Below, piece by piece: positions 1 to 8,433 of a stretch of DNA of 64,000 nt; position 1 is the first letter of the stretch; every line of letters begins with the position of its first letter. The notes below the pieces were generated by a model. That model did not search any database, had not been told where the DNA came from, and saw nothing but the letters and a program-made list of their open reading frames with translations. The translations under genes and the position numbers were made by a program. The stretch lies in contig NZ_MUHW01000012.1 in NCBI RefSeq assembly GCF_002007235.1, positions 1 to 64,000 of the forward strand, written 5' to 3'. Source of the stretch: Oribacterium sp. C9. Its GTDB lineage: Bacteria > Bacillota > Clostridia > Lachnospirales > Lachnospiraceae.

Positions 1-96
<96 letters not shown>

Positions 97-447
97 ATGT
101 TAAGAGATTTCTCTCTTTAAGTTCATCCCGTTCAGAACTCACTAGCTTAGCTTGTTCTGTCCGTTATTCTTTACTGCGAATAAATTCGCTTGACCTCTTT
201 GGTCGTTTGCATTGAAGTCTTTCTCATATCACTACCGGAGGTCGCCATCCGGCTTGAGGCCGTCTGACGATCCTGCTTTCGCAGGATGGCGATTAGAAAT
301 CGCCACATATCGCTCCGAAGTTTTTCTTCAGAAAAACTTCTCCGCTCTGAAAATCTAATTCTTAGAATCTTCAGGGTCTGTGTATTAATCGATCTTTGAT
401 TTTCAAGGTTCTTTGTGTCGCTCAAGTTCTTGTCTCTCTCGCGACGC
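97..447 (-). other. rRNA operon leader transcript with tandem hairpins
   Basis: This is transcribed spacer between the rrn promoter and 16S. The minus strand shows several strong hairpins: GGCGATTTCTAATCGCC directly followed by ATCCTGCGAAAGCAGGAT (about 271-308), GAAGTTTTTCT/AGAAAAACTTC (about 317-340), and AAGAGAGAAATCTCTT just before 16S. An antitermination-like stretch, CCTTGAAAATCAAAG, lies near 395-410. The hairpins probably serve rRNA processing. The remainder out to 719 is AT-rich and I see no gene there; a second, weaker rrn promoter is possible near 570-600 but has no good -10. Confidence 0.75.
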
Positions 448-453
448 CTAGTC

Positions 454-482
454 ACTATAGCAGAGGGGATATATCGTGTCAA
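454..482 (-). promoter_or_regulatory. rrn operon promoter (sigma-A type)
   Basis: On the minus strand TTGACA (477-482) is followed after exactly 17 bases by TATAGT (454-459), followed by the rRNA leader. A perfect -35 with a near-perfect -10 at ideal spacing is what is expected of an rRNA promoter. Confidence 0.9.
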
Positions 483-719
483 TTGATTTTTGATTTATTT
501 TATTAATTTATTTTTTAACAATTAAATCCACCAAAAAAGCCATTTGATTTACGTATTATCTGTCAATTTTTCCTATGATTCCACTACGGAAAGTCAAGTC
601 ATAATATTCACCAAATTTTCGTGATACTTTTTTCTTAATGAATTCATTATAAAAAAGTTATATTTTGACGAACTATCTGTTACAAAGAAAAACATTTTGA
701 AGCTTACAGGGAGGTATAT

Positions 720-857
720 ATGGAAGATTTAATCATGAATTCATTTTTAGTTGTAACAGTCATGTTTTTACTGTCCTATATTGCCAAAGGATTAAGTTAT
801 GTATGTGGAGGGCATATACCATTTTTCAGAAAAAAGGATATATCCTCCGGTAAATAA
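720..857 (+). CDS. small single-span membrane protein (45 aa)
   Basis: ATG at 720 follows AGGGAGG with good spacing and opens 45 codons ending in TAA at 855-857. The protein begins MEDLIMNSFLVVTVMFLLSY, a clear hydrophobic span at about residues 7-24, followed by a short polar tail rich in Lys and Arg (FFRKKD). It is followed by a strong terminator hairpin at 894-935. I do not recognise a family. The ribosome binding site, the hydrophobic composition and the terminator argue that it is real, but it is short and no function can be given. Confidence 0.65.
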   Translation: MEDLIMNSFLVVTVMFLLSYIAKGLSYVCGGHIPFFRKKDISSGK

Positions 858-893
858 TTGAACACTATGTACTCTCTAAAAGATATTTTTATT

Positions 894-935
894 AAAAGAA
901 GCTGTACTTCCGTAAAGGAAATTGCAGCTTCTTTT
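894..935. terminator. bidirectional intrinsic terminator
   Basis: AAAAGAAGCTG and CAGCTTCTTTT form an 11-bp stem, extended inside by TTCC/GGAA. T-rich tracts follow on both strands. It sits between the convergent 45-aa gene and the auxin-efflux-type carrier gene and can serve both. Confidence 0.85.
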
Positions 936-970
936 AATGATTACCTGTTTCTGTTATTTATTATCCATAT

Positions 971-1900
971 TCATGCCATAAAAACCGCACTGACTATCAT
1001 AACCCACACAGGAAGAAGCAGGATGCTGAGGATGGTTGAAAGAACGACAACATTGGCTGCAAATGTCACATCACCGTCATACTGGCTCGCCACAACGGCT
1101 GTCATTGATGCTGCGGGCATGGCAGCGAGAACCACAGCAACACCTGCCGCAACAGGATCCATGCTCACCAGAAAACATCCAAGCATGACCACTGTCGGAA
1201 TGATAACGAATCGGATAAATGAATAGAGACAGGTATGCTTCGTGATAAGTCCGGAAAATCCGCTTTCCGCAAGACTCATTCCAAGAAACATCATGGTGAG
1301 GGGCGAAGTCATATTGCCTATGCTCTGAATACTCGTATCAAGAAAATCCGGAAAATCTATCTGTAAGAACATAATGATCATACCAAGCCACACAGCATTG
1401 ATGCAGGGATGGCTCATGACCTTTTTGATAACTGTTTTTCTGTCCGGTGCTTCCGTGAAATACGACACACCCGCAGACCACATGACTATTCGCTGCGGAA
1501 TGACATAAAGGGCCGAATAGAGATAACCGAGATCTCCGTATATGGCTCCGGCTATGATATTTCCCAGTATTCCGGAATTGGATGCGATAGTTGCATACTG
1601 AAATACCATCTTTCTCTTTTTGGGGAGCCAGTTATAGCATACAGAAGCCGCCACAGCGAGAAATACCTGCACCAGGACCGAGGCCACAAGCATTATCAGA
1701 CCCTGTTTCAGGATCTCTGCGTTCATCTCGATCATGAAGGATTTTATGATATTACAGGGAAGGGTAACATACACTATGAGGGCTGTAAGTATCCCTTTTG
1801 ATTCACCTTTGACCAGGTTCAGTTTTCGTACAATGAAGCCTGCTGCCATCTCCAGGAACATTACCGCCTGAAGATTCAGAAGCGCCTGCATATCAATCAT
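971..1900 (-). CDS. auxin efflux carrier (AEC) family transporter
   Basis: The 309-residue, strongly hydrophobic protein has about ten predicted spans and the AEC layout: an N-terminal half with a conserved Pro (VTLPCNIIKSF, near residues 48-58) and a C-terminal half with Gly/Ala-rich helices (AAMPAASMTAVVASQY). In bacteria AEC proteins export or exchange organic anions such as malate or other carboxylates across the membrane; the substrate here is unknown. Start ATG at 1900 has GGAG nine bases upstream. It lies downstream of icd on the same strand with a 288-base gap that holds a GC-rich hairpin. The neighbouring aconitase and dehydrogenase genes make a di- or tricarboxylate substrate plausible, but this is inference. 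Confidence 0.85.
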   Translation of the reverse strand: MIDMQALLNLQAVMFLEMAAGFIVRKLNLVKGESKGILTALIVYVTLPCNIIKSFMIEMNAEILKQGLIMLVASVLVQVFLAVAASVCYNWLPKKRKMVFQYATIASNSGILGNIIAGAIYGDLGYLYSALYVIPQRIVMWSAGVSYFTEAPDRKTVIKKVMSHPCINAVWLGMIIMFLQIDFPDFLDTSIQSIGNMTSPLTMMFLGMSLAESGFSGLITKHTCLYSFIRFVIIPTVVMLGCFLVSMDPVAAGVAVVLAAMPAASMTAVVASQYDGDVTFAANVVVLSTILSILLLPVWVMIVSAVFMA

Positions 1901-2038
1901 TTTCTGTCACTCCTATATCTGAGCCGTGAGCATCAAAGCCGGTTTTACTCAATGCCTGTAAGTTCTTTTCACTATCTTCTCAAAGAATACCACAGTTCCC
2001 TCGGTTCAAATCATACTGATACTTTATATATAGAATAA

Positions 2039-2057
2039 CCCGGGATATGCTCCCGGG
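2039..2057 (-). terminator. GC-rich hairpin after icd, possible terminator
   Basis: CCCGGGA and TCCCGGG form a 7-bp perfect stem with a six-base loop, about 130 bases after the icd stop. On the minus strand it is followed by TTATTCTATAT, a poor T-tract, so termination would be weak. The rest of the gap (1901-2188) holds nothing else I recognise. Confidence 0.35.
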
Positions 2058-2188
2058 CTGCCAGCATGAAAATTTTGACTTTTAATTAAAGTGATACCTG
2101 CAACTTCCTCTTTCAGGATCAGAAGCTTAACTCACTGTTATTACCCGTAAACTATCATTCCTCTGTATGAAAAGTCAGTTCATATACG

Positions 2189-3361
2189 TTATTCGAGTCC
2201 CTTGATGGTATCGATGAGGTAATCTGTGAACTCGGCTGCGCTTGCATCCTTTGTCTCTGTTGTCAGGACAACCTTTCTCTCTGTCACTGTGGTGATCTCA
2301 AGTGCCTTCTCAAGAATGGCCTTTCTGTCTGCAAAGCCGATATGTGCCATCATCTCACCCATTGCGCGGATAAGGGAACATGGATTTGCATAGTTTCCTC
2401 TTCCGTGGCTCATAAGATACGGAGCGGTTCCGTGGATGGCCTCAAAAAGAGCATACTTGTTTCCGATATTGGAGCTTGAAGCGGTTCCCAGTCCGCCCTG
2501 ATGCTCGGCAGCAACATCTGTTACGATATCGCCGTAAAGGTTAGGAAGTACCACAACCTCCATATCCTTGTTGAACTCAGGATCCAGCATCTTGGCTGCA
2601 GTTGCATCCACAAGCTTGTCATTTACTTCTATCTCAGGATACTCTTCTTCTCCGATTCTGTGTACGGTCTTAACGAAATTTCCGTCAACAAGCTTCACTA
2701 TATTGGCCTTTGTAACAACTGTCACATGCTTCTTGCCGTTCTTTCTTGCAAACTCAAAGGCAGCTCTTGCGATTCTTTCAGCTCCCGGCTTTGTAAGCAC
2801 CTTGAAATCGATTGCGAGATCATCATTGACCTCGATACCCTTATTTCCGAGTATGTACTCTCCTTCGATATTCTCACGGAAGAATGTCCAGTCAATGTTT
2901 CTGTCCGGCATCTTGATAGGACGTACAGCAGCGAACAGATTAAGTCCTCTTCTGAGAAGTGAGTTTGCGGAAAGAAGATTCGGCCATGGATCACCCGGTC
3001 TCGGTGTAACGAAAGGTCCCTTTACAAGCACATCACACTTCTTACATTCTTCCATAACGTCATCTGGAAGTGACTGGTTAAGCTCTGATCTTCTTTCGAT
3101 GGTCATTCCCTCAATGATATGTACTTCAACCTTACCTGAAGCTATCTCATCCTTAAGAAGCTCATTAACAACTCTTAACGCCTGCTCCATAATGATAGGA
3201 CCTATTCCATCACCCGGAAGGATACCGATCTTTATATGATCAAGTTTGGAGAAATCCTTGATCTCAATATCCTCCTTCATGGTCTCGATACGTGCAAGCT
3301 CTGCTCTGATAAGATCTCCGAACTTCGCTTCTGCTGCTCTGATCTGTTCTTCTGTACCCAT
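2189..3361 (-). CDS. icd: isocitrate dehydrogenase family protein (NAD type)
   Basis: This 390-residue protein belongs to the isocitrate/isopropylmalate dehydrogenase family, which oxidatively decarboxylates 2-hydroxy acids using a divalent metal and NAD(P). Family signatures visible are IGILPGDGIGP near residue 45, FFRENIEGEY (the substrate loop, near 160), NLYGDIVTD with metal-ligand Asp residues (near 275) and the nucleotide-binding segment GRGNYANPCSLIRAMGEMM (near 320-340). An N-terminal extension of about 40 residues precedes the Rossmann-like core. Its place beside aconitase favours isocitrate over isopropylmalate, giving 2-oxoglutarate for glutamate synthesis. ATG at 3361 has AAAGGAG upstream. 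Cofactor preference cannot be fixed by eye. Confidence 0.85.
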   Translation of the reverse strand: MGTEEQIRAAEAKFGDLIRAELARIETMKEDIEIKDFSKLDHIKIGILPGDGIGPIIMEQALRVVNELLKDEIASGKVEVHIIEGMTIERRSELNQSLPDDVMEECKKCDVLVKGPFVTPRPGDPWPNLLSANSLLRRGLNLFAAVRPIKMPDRNIDWTFFRENIEGEYILGNKGIEVNDDLAIDFKVLTKPGAERIARAAFEFARKNGKKHVTVVTKANIVKLVDGNFVKTVHRIGEEEYPEIEVNDKLVDATAAKMLDPEFNKDMEVVVLPNLYGDIVTDVAAEHQGGLGTASSSNIGNKYALFEAIHGTAPYLMSHGRGNYANPCSLIRAMGEMMAHIGFADRKAILEKALEITTVTERKVVLTTETKDASAAEFTDYLIDTIKGLE

Positions 3362-3666
3362 AGCTAAATCTCCTTTATCATTGTAATCAGTTTACGATGA
3401 ACCTAAATCGCTGTTATCATGCTCCACGGATATCGTTTTCTATGATCATCGGGAATATTCGATATCTTTGCTCTACAAAAGTAAAATATGTTCAGGTGAA
3501 TGTTTCATGTTCTAATGTGATTATATTCAGTCCGCTACATAAAGTAAAATATATGCTTTGATATGCACTTTATACAAAAATATCTATCAGTCACTCTCTG
3601 CTTGATCTGCACCAAGTTGACTTTTCCACTCAGATTCTTCCTTTATCGTATTTTAACGAAGGTTTT
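3362..3666 (-). promoter_or_regulatory. icd upstream region with inverted and direct repeats
   Basis: This 305-base gap contains no gene. It holds a 7-bp inverted repeat, GATATCG (3429-3435) and CGATATC (3460-3466), and two copies of AAAGTAAAATAT about 60 bases apart (near 3478 and 3540). Such repeats upstream of icd, beside a LysR gene, could be operators. I could not assign a convincing -35/-10 pair. Confidence 0.4.
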
Positions 3667-4539
3667 TCACCTTAACCTGACATTCTTATCCACATATTTT
3701 ATAAGTTCATCCACTATTGGTCTCCTGTTCTTTTCCTTCCTGTAGATAAACCATGATTTTCTTACGACCCTGCTGCCATCCTTCATGGTGAGGGGTTGAA
3801 GACACAGGTCATATTCATTAACGAAACCATCTGGAAGGAAGCACAGAAGATACTTGTTTCCCTGAGTCAGGCTTCTGAAAGCAAATTCTATATATCCAAG
3901 ATCTTCATAAGCTTCCGGTAGTTCTGTACCGAATCTCTCATGCCACCAAAGAGCAAGTTTCTCTTCGGTCTTACCGTTTGTCTGATATGCCACTCTGTCC
4001 ATACCGGGAAGATCCTGTATATCCACAGGATCTTTCGTCACCGCAAAAGCTTCTGTATGATCCACAAGATCGTGATAGACATTATCTGTATAGTCACTTC
4101 TTATAAAGGCCACATCAAGTTTTCCCTCCATAAGCATCTGATGAAGAAGGTTGCTTTGTTTATTCACCACCCGGATATTGGCCTCGGGATGTGCCCTGGA
4201 AAAGGGATCCAGAATGTCATAGAGGGAGTACTTAGTATAAGTATAGGCAGAACCGATGACCAGATTTTCCCTGTTCTGCTCTTTTATGTATCTAAGCCCT
4301 TCCCGTACTTCTTCCTCCAGCTGCAGGTACTTTACAGCCTCATGATACAGAAACTCTCCCTCCTTCGTAAATTCCACTCCAAGAGGGCTTCGTTCCACTA
4401 TCTTACAATCGAGTTCCTGCTCCATAAGCTGAAGCCGCTTCGTGATGGCTGATTGAGATTTGAACATCATTCCCGCTATCTTCGTAATGCTGGGATTCTG
4501 ATACAGCTCATATATGATTCTCCAGTCGCTGTCTTTCAC
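3667..4539 (-). CDS. LysR family transcriptional regulator
   Basis: The 290-residue protein has an N-terminal winged helix-turn-helix (residues 1-60; SITKIAGMMFKSQSAITKRL as recognition helix region) and a LysR-type effector-binding half. Start is GTG at 4539, chosen because AAGGAG lies six bases upstream and the HTH begins immediately. It sits between aconitase (35 bases upstream) and icd on the same strand, so it probably controls one or both and may sense citrate or a related carboxylate, as CitR/CcpC-type regulators do. The effector is inference. Confidence 0.88.
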   Translation of the reverse strand: MKDSDWRIIYELYQNPSITKIAGMMFKSQSAITKRLQLMEQELDCKIVERSPLGVEFTKEGEFLYHEAVKYLQLEEEVREGLRYIKEQNRENLVIGSAYTYTKYSLYDILDPFSRAHPEANIRVVNKQSNLLHQMLMEGKLDVAFIRSDYTDNVYHDLVDHTEAFAVTKDPVDIQDLPGMDRVAYQTNGKTEEKLALWWHERFGTELPEAYEDLGYIEFAFRSLTQGNKYLLCFLPDGFVNEYDLCLQPLTMKDGSRVVRKSWFIYRKEKNRRPIVDELIKYVDKNVRLR

Positions 4540-4574
4540 AAATATCTCCTTACTGCAGAGGGCCTGATACGCTT

Positions 4575-6545
4575 TTATTCTTTTATGATACCCCTGTCTA
4601 CAAGCTGCTTCTTCAGATGCATAAGCTGGCCTCCATCAAGGATAGTTGCCATTTCCGCATCGGATATATCCAGCTTACATTTAAAGCTGAAGTCACCGGT
4701 CTTATCTCTCACTGTGACCTCATGCTTCTTTATCTGTTCAGGAAAATCCACTATCTCAAGTTCATCAAGCAGTTCCAGCTTTTCATAGTCCTCAGGATTT
4801 TCGAAGAGCATAGGAACTATACCATGGTTTATGAGATTTCCCTTATGTATACGGGCAATGCTTTTGGCGATGACACATTTGACTCCGAGGTACATAGGAT
4901 TGATCGCTGCATGCTCTCTTGATGAACCCTGACCGTAATTCTCTCCACCTATGATTATGGACTTGCCGAGCCCTCTTGCTCTCTCCGCGAACTCGGGATC
5001 ATATCTATTGTAACAGTACTTTGACATCAGTGGAATGTTGGATCTCATGGATGAGAATTCAGCTCCGGCAGGTGTGATATCGTCTGTAGAGATATTGTCA
5101 CGTCCCTTAAGTGAGATCCTGCAGGAAAGATCCTTTTCCGGCTTTTCAGGTACAGGAAGCGGTGCTATATTCGGTCCCTTTATGACTTCAACCTTTTCGG
5201 CTTCCTCTTCACTGAGAGGTTTTATAAGCATGGAATCATCCACGAAATAATGCTCCGGCTCATGAACTGATGCGAGCTTTCCGACATCCGGTCCCATGAC
5301 ATCAAAGGCAGTGGCAAAGGTTCCCTTTATGGCAGTTGCCGCGGCTGTCTCAGGAGACACGAGATAGACATTGGCATTCGGAGAGCCTGCACGACCGCGG
5401 AAGTTACGATTTGAAGTTCTGACTGCTATGCCATTCGTCGGCGGCACCTGTCCTATGGCGCAGCATGGACCACAGCTTAATTCCAGGATACGCACACCGG
5501 CATCGATAAGCATGTCGAGATAGCCATCCTTCATAAGCTGCTTATAAATCTGTTTGCTTGCGATACCGGCTGTACACTGTACATTCTCATCGACATGATG
5601 TCCCTGCATCACGAGGGCGGCCTTTGCAAAATCAGAATATGAACCGTTGGTACATGAACCCATAAATACCTGCTGTACCACCGGGTGCTCTCTGAGTGAA
5701 CTTACGGGAACAACATTATCCGGCTGATGCGGCAGAGCGATAAGCGGTTCAAGGGATGAAAGATCCAGTTCCATCTCCTCATCATATTCCGCATCCTCAT
5801 CTGCAGACATAGGTATAAACTCGGAGCCTCTGTCCTGAGCCTCCATGAATTTCTTCACAACTTCATCCGCAGGGAAAATCGAGGTTGTGGCGCCCATTTC
5901 CGCGCCCATGTTTGCGATGGTCAGTCTCTCGGGAACCTCAAGAGTCAGAACTCCGGGGCCTACATATTCAAACACTTTTCCGAGACCGCCCTTGATAGTG
6001 ACTCTTCTCAGCATCTCAAGAACAACTTCCTTGGCATTTACACCGGGCTTAAGATGCCCGGTAAGATTCACCTTTACCACCTTAGGCATGGTTAGTCTCA
6101 TAGGTAGTCCGGTCATGGCAGTTGCCACATCCATTCCTCCTACGCCTATGGCGAGGGCACCCACGGCACCGCTTGAAGGAGTATGTGAATCTCCCCCCAT
6201 CAGAAGCTTGCCCGGAGAGGCAAAGCGGCAGGTGTGTATCATATGACAGATTCCGTTACCGGGTCTCGAAACATATACCCCGTATTTTTCAGCTGCAGTA
6301 CGAAGATATATATGGTCATCCGGTGTCTTGAAATCTATATACAGAAGATTATGATCAAGATTTGAAACAGATACCTCTGTCCTTGCCCTCTTTAGTCCTA
6401 TCTGTTCAAATGCAAGATATGTCATGACAGCATTGATATCATGTGTCAGTGTCTGATCTACAGTCACAAACACATCCTCTCCCGGTGTCATGGTACCGGA
6501 ATCAAAATGTGAACGGATTATCTTTCTTGTAAGTGAATCTCCCAT
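4575..6545 (-). CDS. acnA: aconitate hydratase
   Basis: The 656-residue enzyme interconverts citrate and isocitrate through a [4Fe-4S] cluster. Visible hallmarks are GGDSHTPSSGAVGALAIGVG near residue 117, the cluster cysteines in GSCTNGSYSD (near 297) and CGPCC (near 358-362), RNFRGRAGSPNANVYL (near 383), and the C-terminal swivel domain with GGENYGQGSSREHAA (near 548). The length of about 650 matches the shorter bacterial type (TIGR01342, Aquifex-like) rather than the roughly 900-residue AcnA or AcnB. ATG at 6545 follows AAGGAGAAAAT. It is the first gene of a minus-strand acn-lysR-icd run, and is preceded by a leader containing a three-codon ORF. Confidence 0.95.
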   Translation of the reverse strand: MGDSLTRKIIRSHFDSGTMTPGEDVFVTVDQTLTHDINAVMTYLAFEQIGLKRARTEVSVSNLDHNLLYIDFKTPDDHIYLRTAAEKYGVYVSRPGNGICHMIHTCRFASPGKLLMGGDSHTPSSGAVGALAIGVGGMDVATAMTGLPMRLTMPKVVKVNLTGHLKPGVNAKEVVLEMLRRVTIKGGLGKVFEYVGPGVLTLEVPERLTIANMGAEMGATTSIFPADEVVKKFMEAQDRGSEFIPMSADEDAEYDEEMELDLSSLEPLIALPHQPDNVVPVSSLREHPVVQQVFMGSCTNGSYSDFAKAALVMQGHHVDENVQCTAGIASKQIYKQLMKDGYLDMLIDAGVRILELSCGPCCAIGQVPPTNGIAVRTSNRNFRGRAGSPNANVYLVSPETAAATAIKGTFATAFDVMGPDVGKLASVHEPEHYFVDDSMLIKPLSEEEAEKVEVIKGPNIAPLPVPEKPEKDLSCRISLKGRDNISTDDITPAGAEFSSMRSNIPLMSKYCYNRYDPEFAERARGLGKSIIIGGENYGQGSSREHAAINPMYLGVKCVIAKSIARIHKGNLINHGIVPMLFENPEDYEKLELLDELEIVDFPEQIKKHEVTVRDKTGDFSFKCKLDISDAEMATILDGGQLMHLKKQLVDRGIIKE

Positions 6546-6598
6546 ATTTTCTCCTTATATTCTCTATAAAGCCCAACCGCCTTTTTGTATGTCAGATC

Positions 6599-6610
6599 TC
6601 AGGCTTTCAT
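6599..6610 (-). promoter_or_regulatory. three-codon leader ORF with a perfect Shine-Dalgarno, upstream of aconitase
   Basis: On the minus strand GGTGGAGG is followed after five bases by ATG AAA GCC TGA, 53 bases before the aconitase start. The spacing and strength of the site are as good as any in the window, yet the frame is only Met-Lys-Ala. It may be a regulatory minicistron or the remnant of a lost gene. The rest of the gap 6546-6853 holds the terminator and inverted repeat listed separately. Confidence 0.4.
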
Positions 6611-6689
6611 AAATTCCTCCACCTTTCTTATCGGAAGAATGGTTTTCATAAATAAATATTATCCTGTAGGAGGCAATAAAAGAAATTCA

Positions 6690-6727
6690 TAATAAAAATG
6701 AGGGCATTCCATAATGGAATGCCCTCA
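6690..6727 (-). terminator. intrinsic terminator after the CitMHS gene
   Basis: ATGAGGGCATTCCA (6698-6711) pairs perfectly with TGGAATGCCCTCAT (6714-6727), giving a 14-bp stem with a two-base centre, and on the minus strand TTTTTATT follows. It separates citMHS transcription from acn. Confidence 0.9.
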
Positions 6728-6759
6728 TAATACGAGATTAATTTTTTTACTGACCCATG

Positions 6760-6802
6760 CTCTTACGAACTGCTCGTTCCCCCTGTGAACAGTTCATAAG
6801 AG
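6760..6802 (-). repeat. long inverted repeat downstream of the CitMHS gene
   Basis: CTCTTACGAACTG (6760-6772) and CAGTTCATAAGAG (6790-6802) form a 13-position stem with one mismatch and a 17-base loop; inside the loop GTTC/GAAC can pair in competition. No T-tract follows on the minus strand, so it is not an ordinary terminator. It lies in the 3' untranslated part of the citrate carrier mRNA and may stabilise it or bind a regulator. Confidence 0.45.
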
Positions 6803-6853
6803 TTTTCTGAATCAAAGAGAAATATATGATTTATTCTGCTTACGCAGTAATCA

Positions 6854-8251
6854 TTAAAGTGGCATAAGTCCGATCATTACTGCAAAGATCATGCAGATGA
6901 TGGAGAATATCCAAACATATCCGAAGGATGCCTTGATATGATCCTTGATATCGACCTCAGCCACACCAACACCGAGAAGTGTTGCAGGTACCATCGGGCT
7001 GATGAAGGTTGCACAGTTACGACAAACTACCATTGCGATGGCAACTGGAAGTGCATCGAGACCGAATGATGCGCCGATGGCGATCATAACAGGAAGCATT
7101 CCGTAGAAATATGAATCTGTATCGAATGCAAGTGCAAGAGGTACAGAAAGGATACCGATAACAAGTGGAAGATGATTTCCAAGTGTTGCAGGAAGTATCA
7201 TTGTGATGATCTCAGCCATGTTTGATACAACAGATGTCTTCATCATCTCAACACCCGGCTTAGCGATAACAGCAGCGCCATCAGCATTGAAACCATATAC
7301 GAGAACACCCATAAGTACAGCAGCGCCCATAAGTGTTGAACACATCATAAGAGCAGGACCTGCATGACGATTGATGATCTTCTTCTGCATCTTGACAGGT
7401 GTATAGTTAACAAGTATCGCAGCTGCAACACCAAGCATGAATGGTACATAGCTTGGGAACTGATCCCATACGAGAAGAGCGATTACAGCTATTGTAAGGA
7501 GAATGTTGAAAGCGAAAAGCTTTGGTCTTGCAAGCTCATTATCCTGCTTGATCTCCTCTGCATCCTCTGAATCCTCAGAAACTGCCATAGTAGCAAGCTT
7601 ACCGTTAAGTCCGGCGCCTCTTGCCTTCTCCTGAAGACCTGCTACAACAGCGTGTACAAGACAGAGAACGATTCCGAAGATCTGGATAGGAATGATAGTT
7701 CTCCAAAGTGCTCCTGACTCCATTCCGAGAACAGATGCTGCTCTCATTGTAGGGCCTGCCCATGGCATAAGGTTAAGTACACCCATTGAAAGAACCGCAC
7801 ATCTTAAAAGTGTTGTCTTTCTCATGTGCATCTTCTTATATACAGGAAGCATCGCAGGTACAACGATGAGGAAGGTTGAAGCTCCACCACCGTCGAGATG
7901 ACCGATGAGTGCTATAACTGATGTCATAACTGTTACGCCGATAACATTGTCACCAACAAGCTTCATGAGCTTGTCAATGATTACATCGAACATTCCAGCA
8001 TCAGTCATGATTCCGAAATAAAGCACTGAGAAAACAAAAAGTGCCGCGGTTGCTCCGGTACTTCCGAAACCGCCCTTGATGAGCTTTCCTACCTGCTCGA
8101 TATCATAGTAGCCGCCAAGCACCAGAATAAGTGCAAGAATTGACGGGAACACGATAAATGCAATACTAGGAATAGTCTTGCTCTTGAAAAGTGTTACAAC
8201 GATCGCAACGATCGTAAGAAATCCAAGAATACCAACTACAGTTGTTGTCAT
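6854..8251 (-). CDS. CitMHS family citrate-metal/proton symporter
   Basis: The protein of 465 residues, with about eleven hydrophobic spans, matches the CitMHS family, which imports citrate complexed with Mg2+ or Ca2+ in symport with protons. Characteristic stretches are SVLYFGIMTDAGMFD (near 85 of the longer frame), ALIGHLDGGGASTFLIV and NLMPWAGPTMRAASVL. A central loop of about 25 residues rich in Glu/Asp splits the two halves. I start at ATG 8251 because GGGGGAGAG lies just upstream; an in-frame start at 8335 would add 28 residues that do not look membrane-like. It is directly downstream of a histidine kinase gene and upstream of aconitase, which fits citrate uptake. Metal preference is not readable. 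Confidence 0.88.
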   Translation of the reverse strand: MTTTVVGILGFLTIVAIVVTLFKSKTIPSIAFIVFPSILALILVLGGYYDIEQVGKLIKGGFGSTGATAALFVFSVLYFGIMTDAGMFDVIIDKLMKLVGDNVIGVTVMTSVIALIGHLDGGGASTFLIVVPAMLPVYKKMHMRKTTLLRCAVLSMGVLNLMPWAGPTMRAASVLGMESGALWRTIIPIQIFGIVLCLVHAVVAGLQEKARGAGLNGKLATMAVSEDSEDAEEIKQDNELARPKLFAFNILLTIAVIALLVWDQFPSYVPFMLGVAAAILVNYTPVKMQKKIINRHAGPALMMCSTLMGAAVLMGVLVYGFNADGAAVIAKPGVEMMKTSVVSNMAEIITMILPATLGNHLPLVIGILSVPLALAFDTDSYFYGMLPVMIAIGASFGLDALPVAIAMVVCRNCATFISPMVPATLLGVGVAEVDIKDHIKASFGYVWIFSIICMIFAVMIGLMPL

Positions 8252-8433
8252 TGATTCTCTCCCCCGATTTAGTTTTGTTATGGATAAACCAGATGCACAT
8301 TTCCCTGGGATAAACGTTAAAAACGAATCACTCATCCCTAGCGCATTACTTATTTATCTCTTAGCGGAGGCTATCTTATTAAACAAACCTTAACACAGCA
8401 CCATGTATACATTAATATTCATTAATCCAAACC

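Noticed and set aside
171-482. 103-codon open frame on the minus strand upstream of 16S
   Set aside because: It coincides with the rrn leader and starts inside the rrn promoter; its hairpins and composition are those of rRNA spacer.
858-1226. Open frame opposite the AEC carrier gene
   Set aside because: Antisense shadow of a clear transporter gene, with no ribosome binding site.
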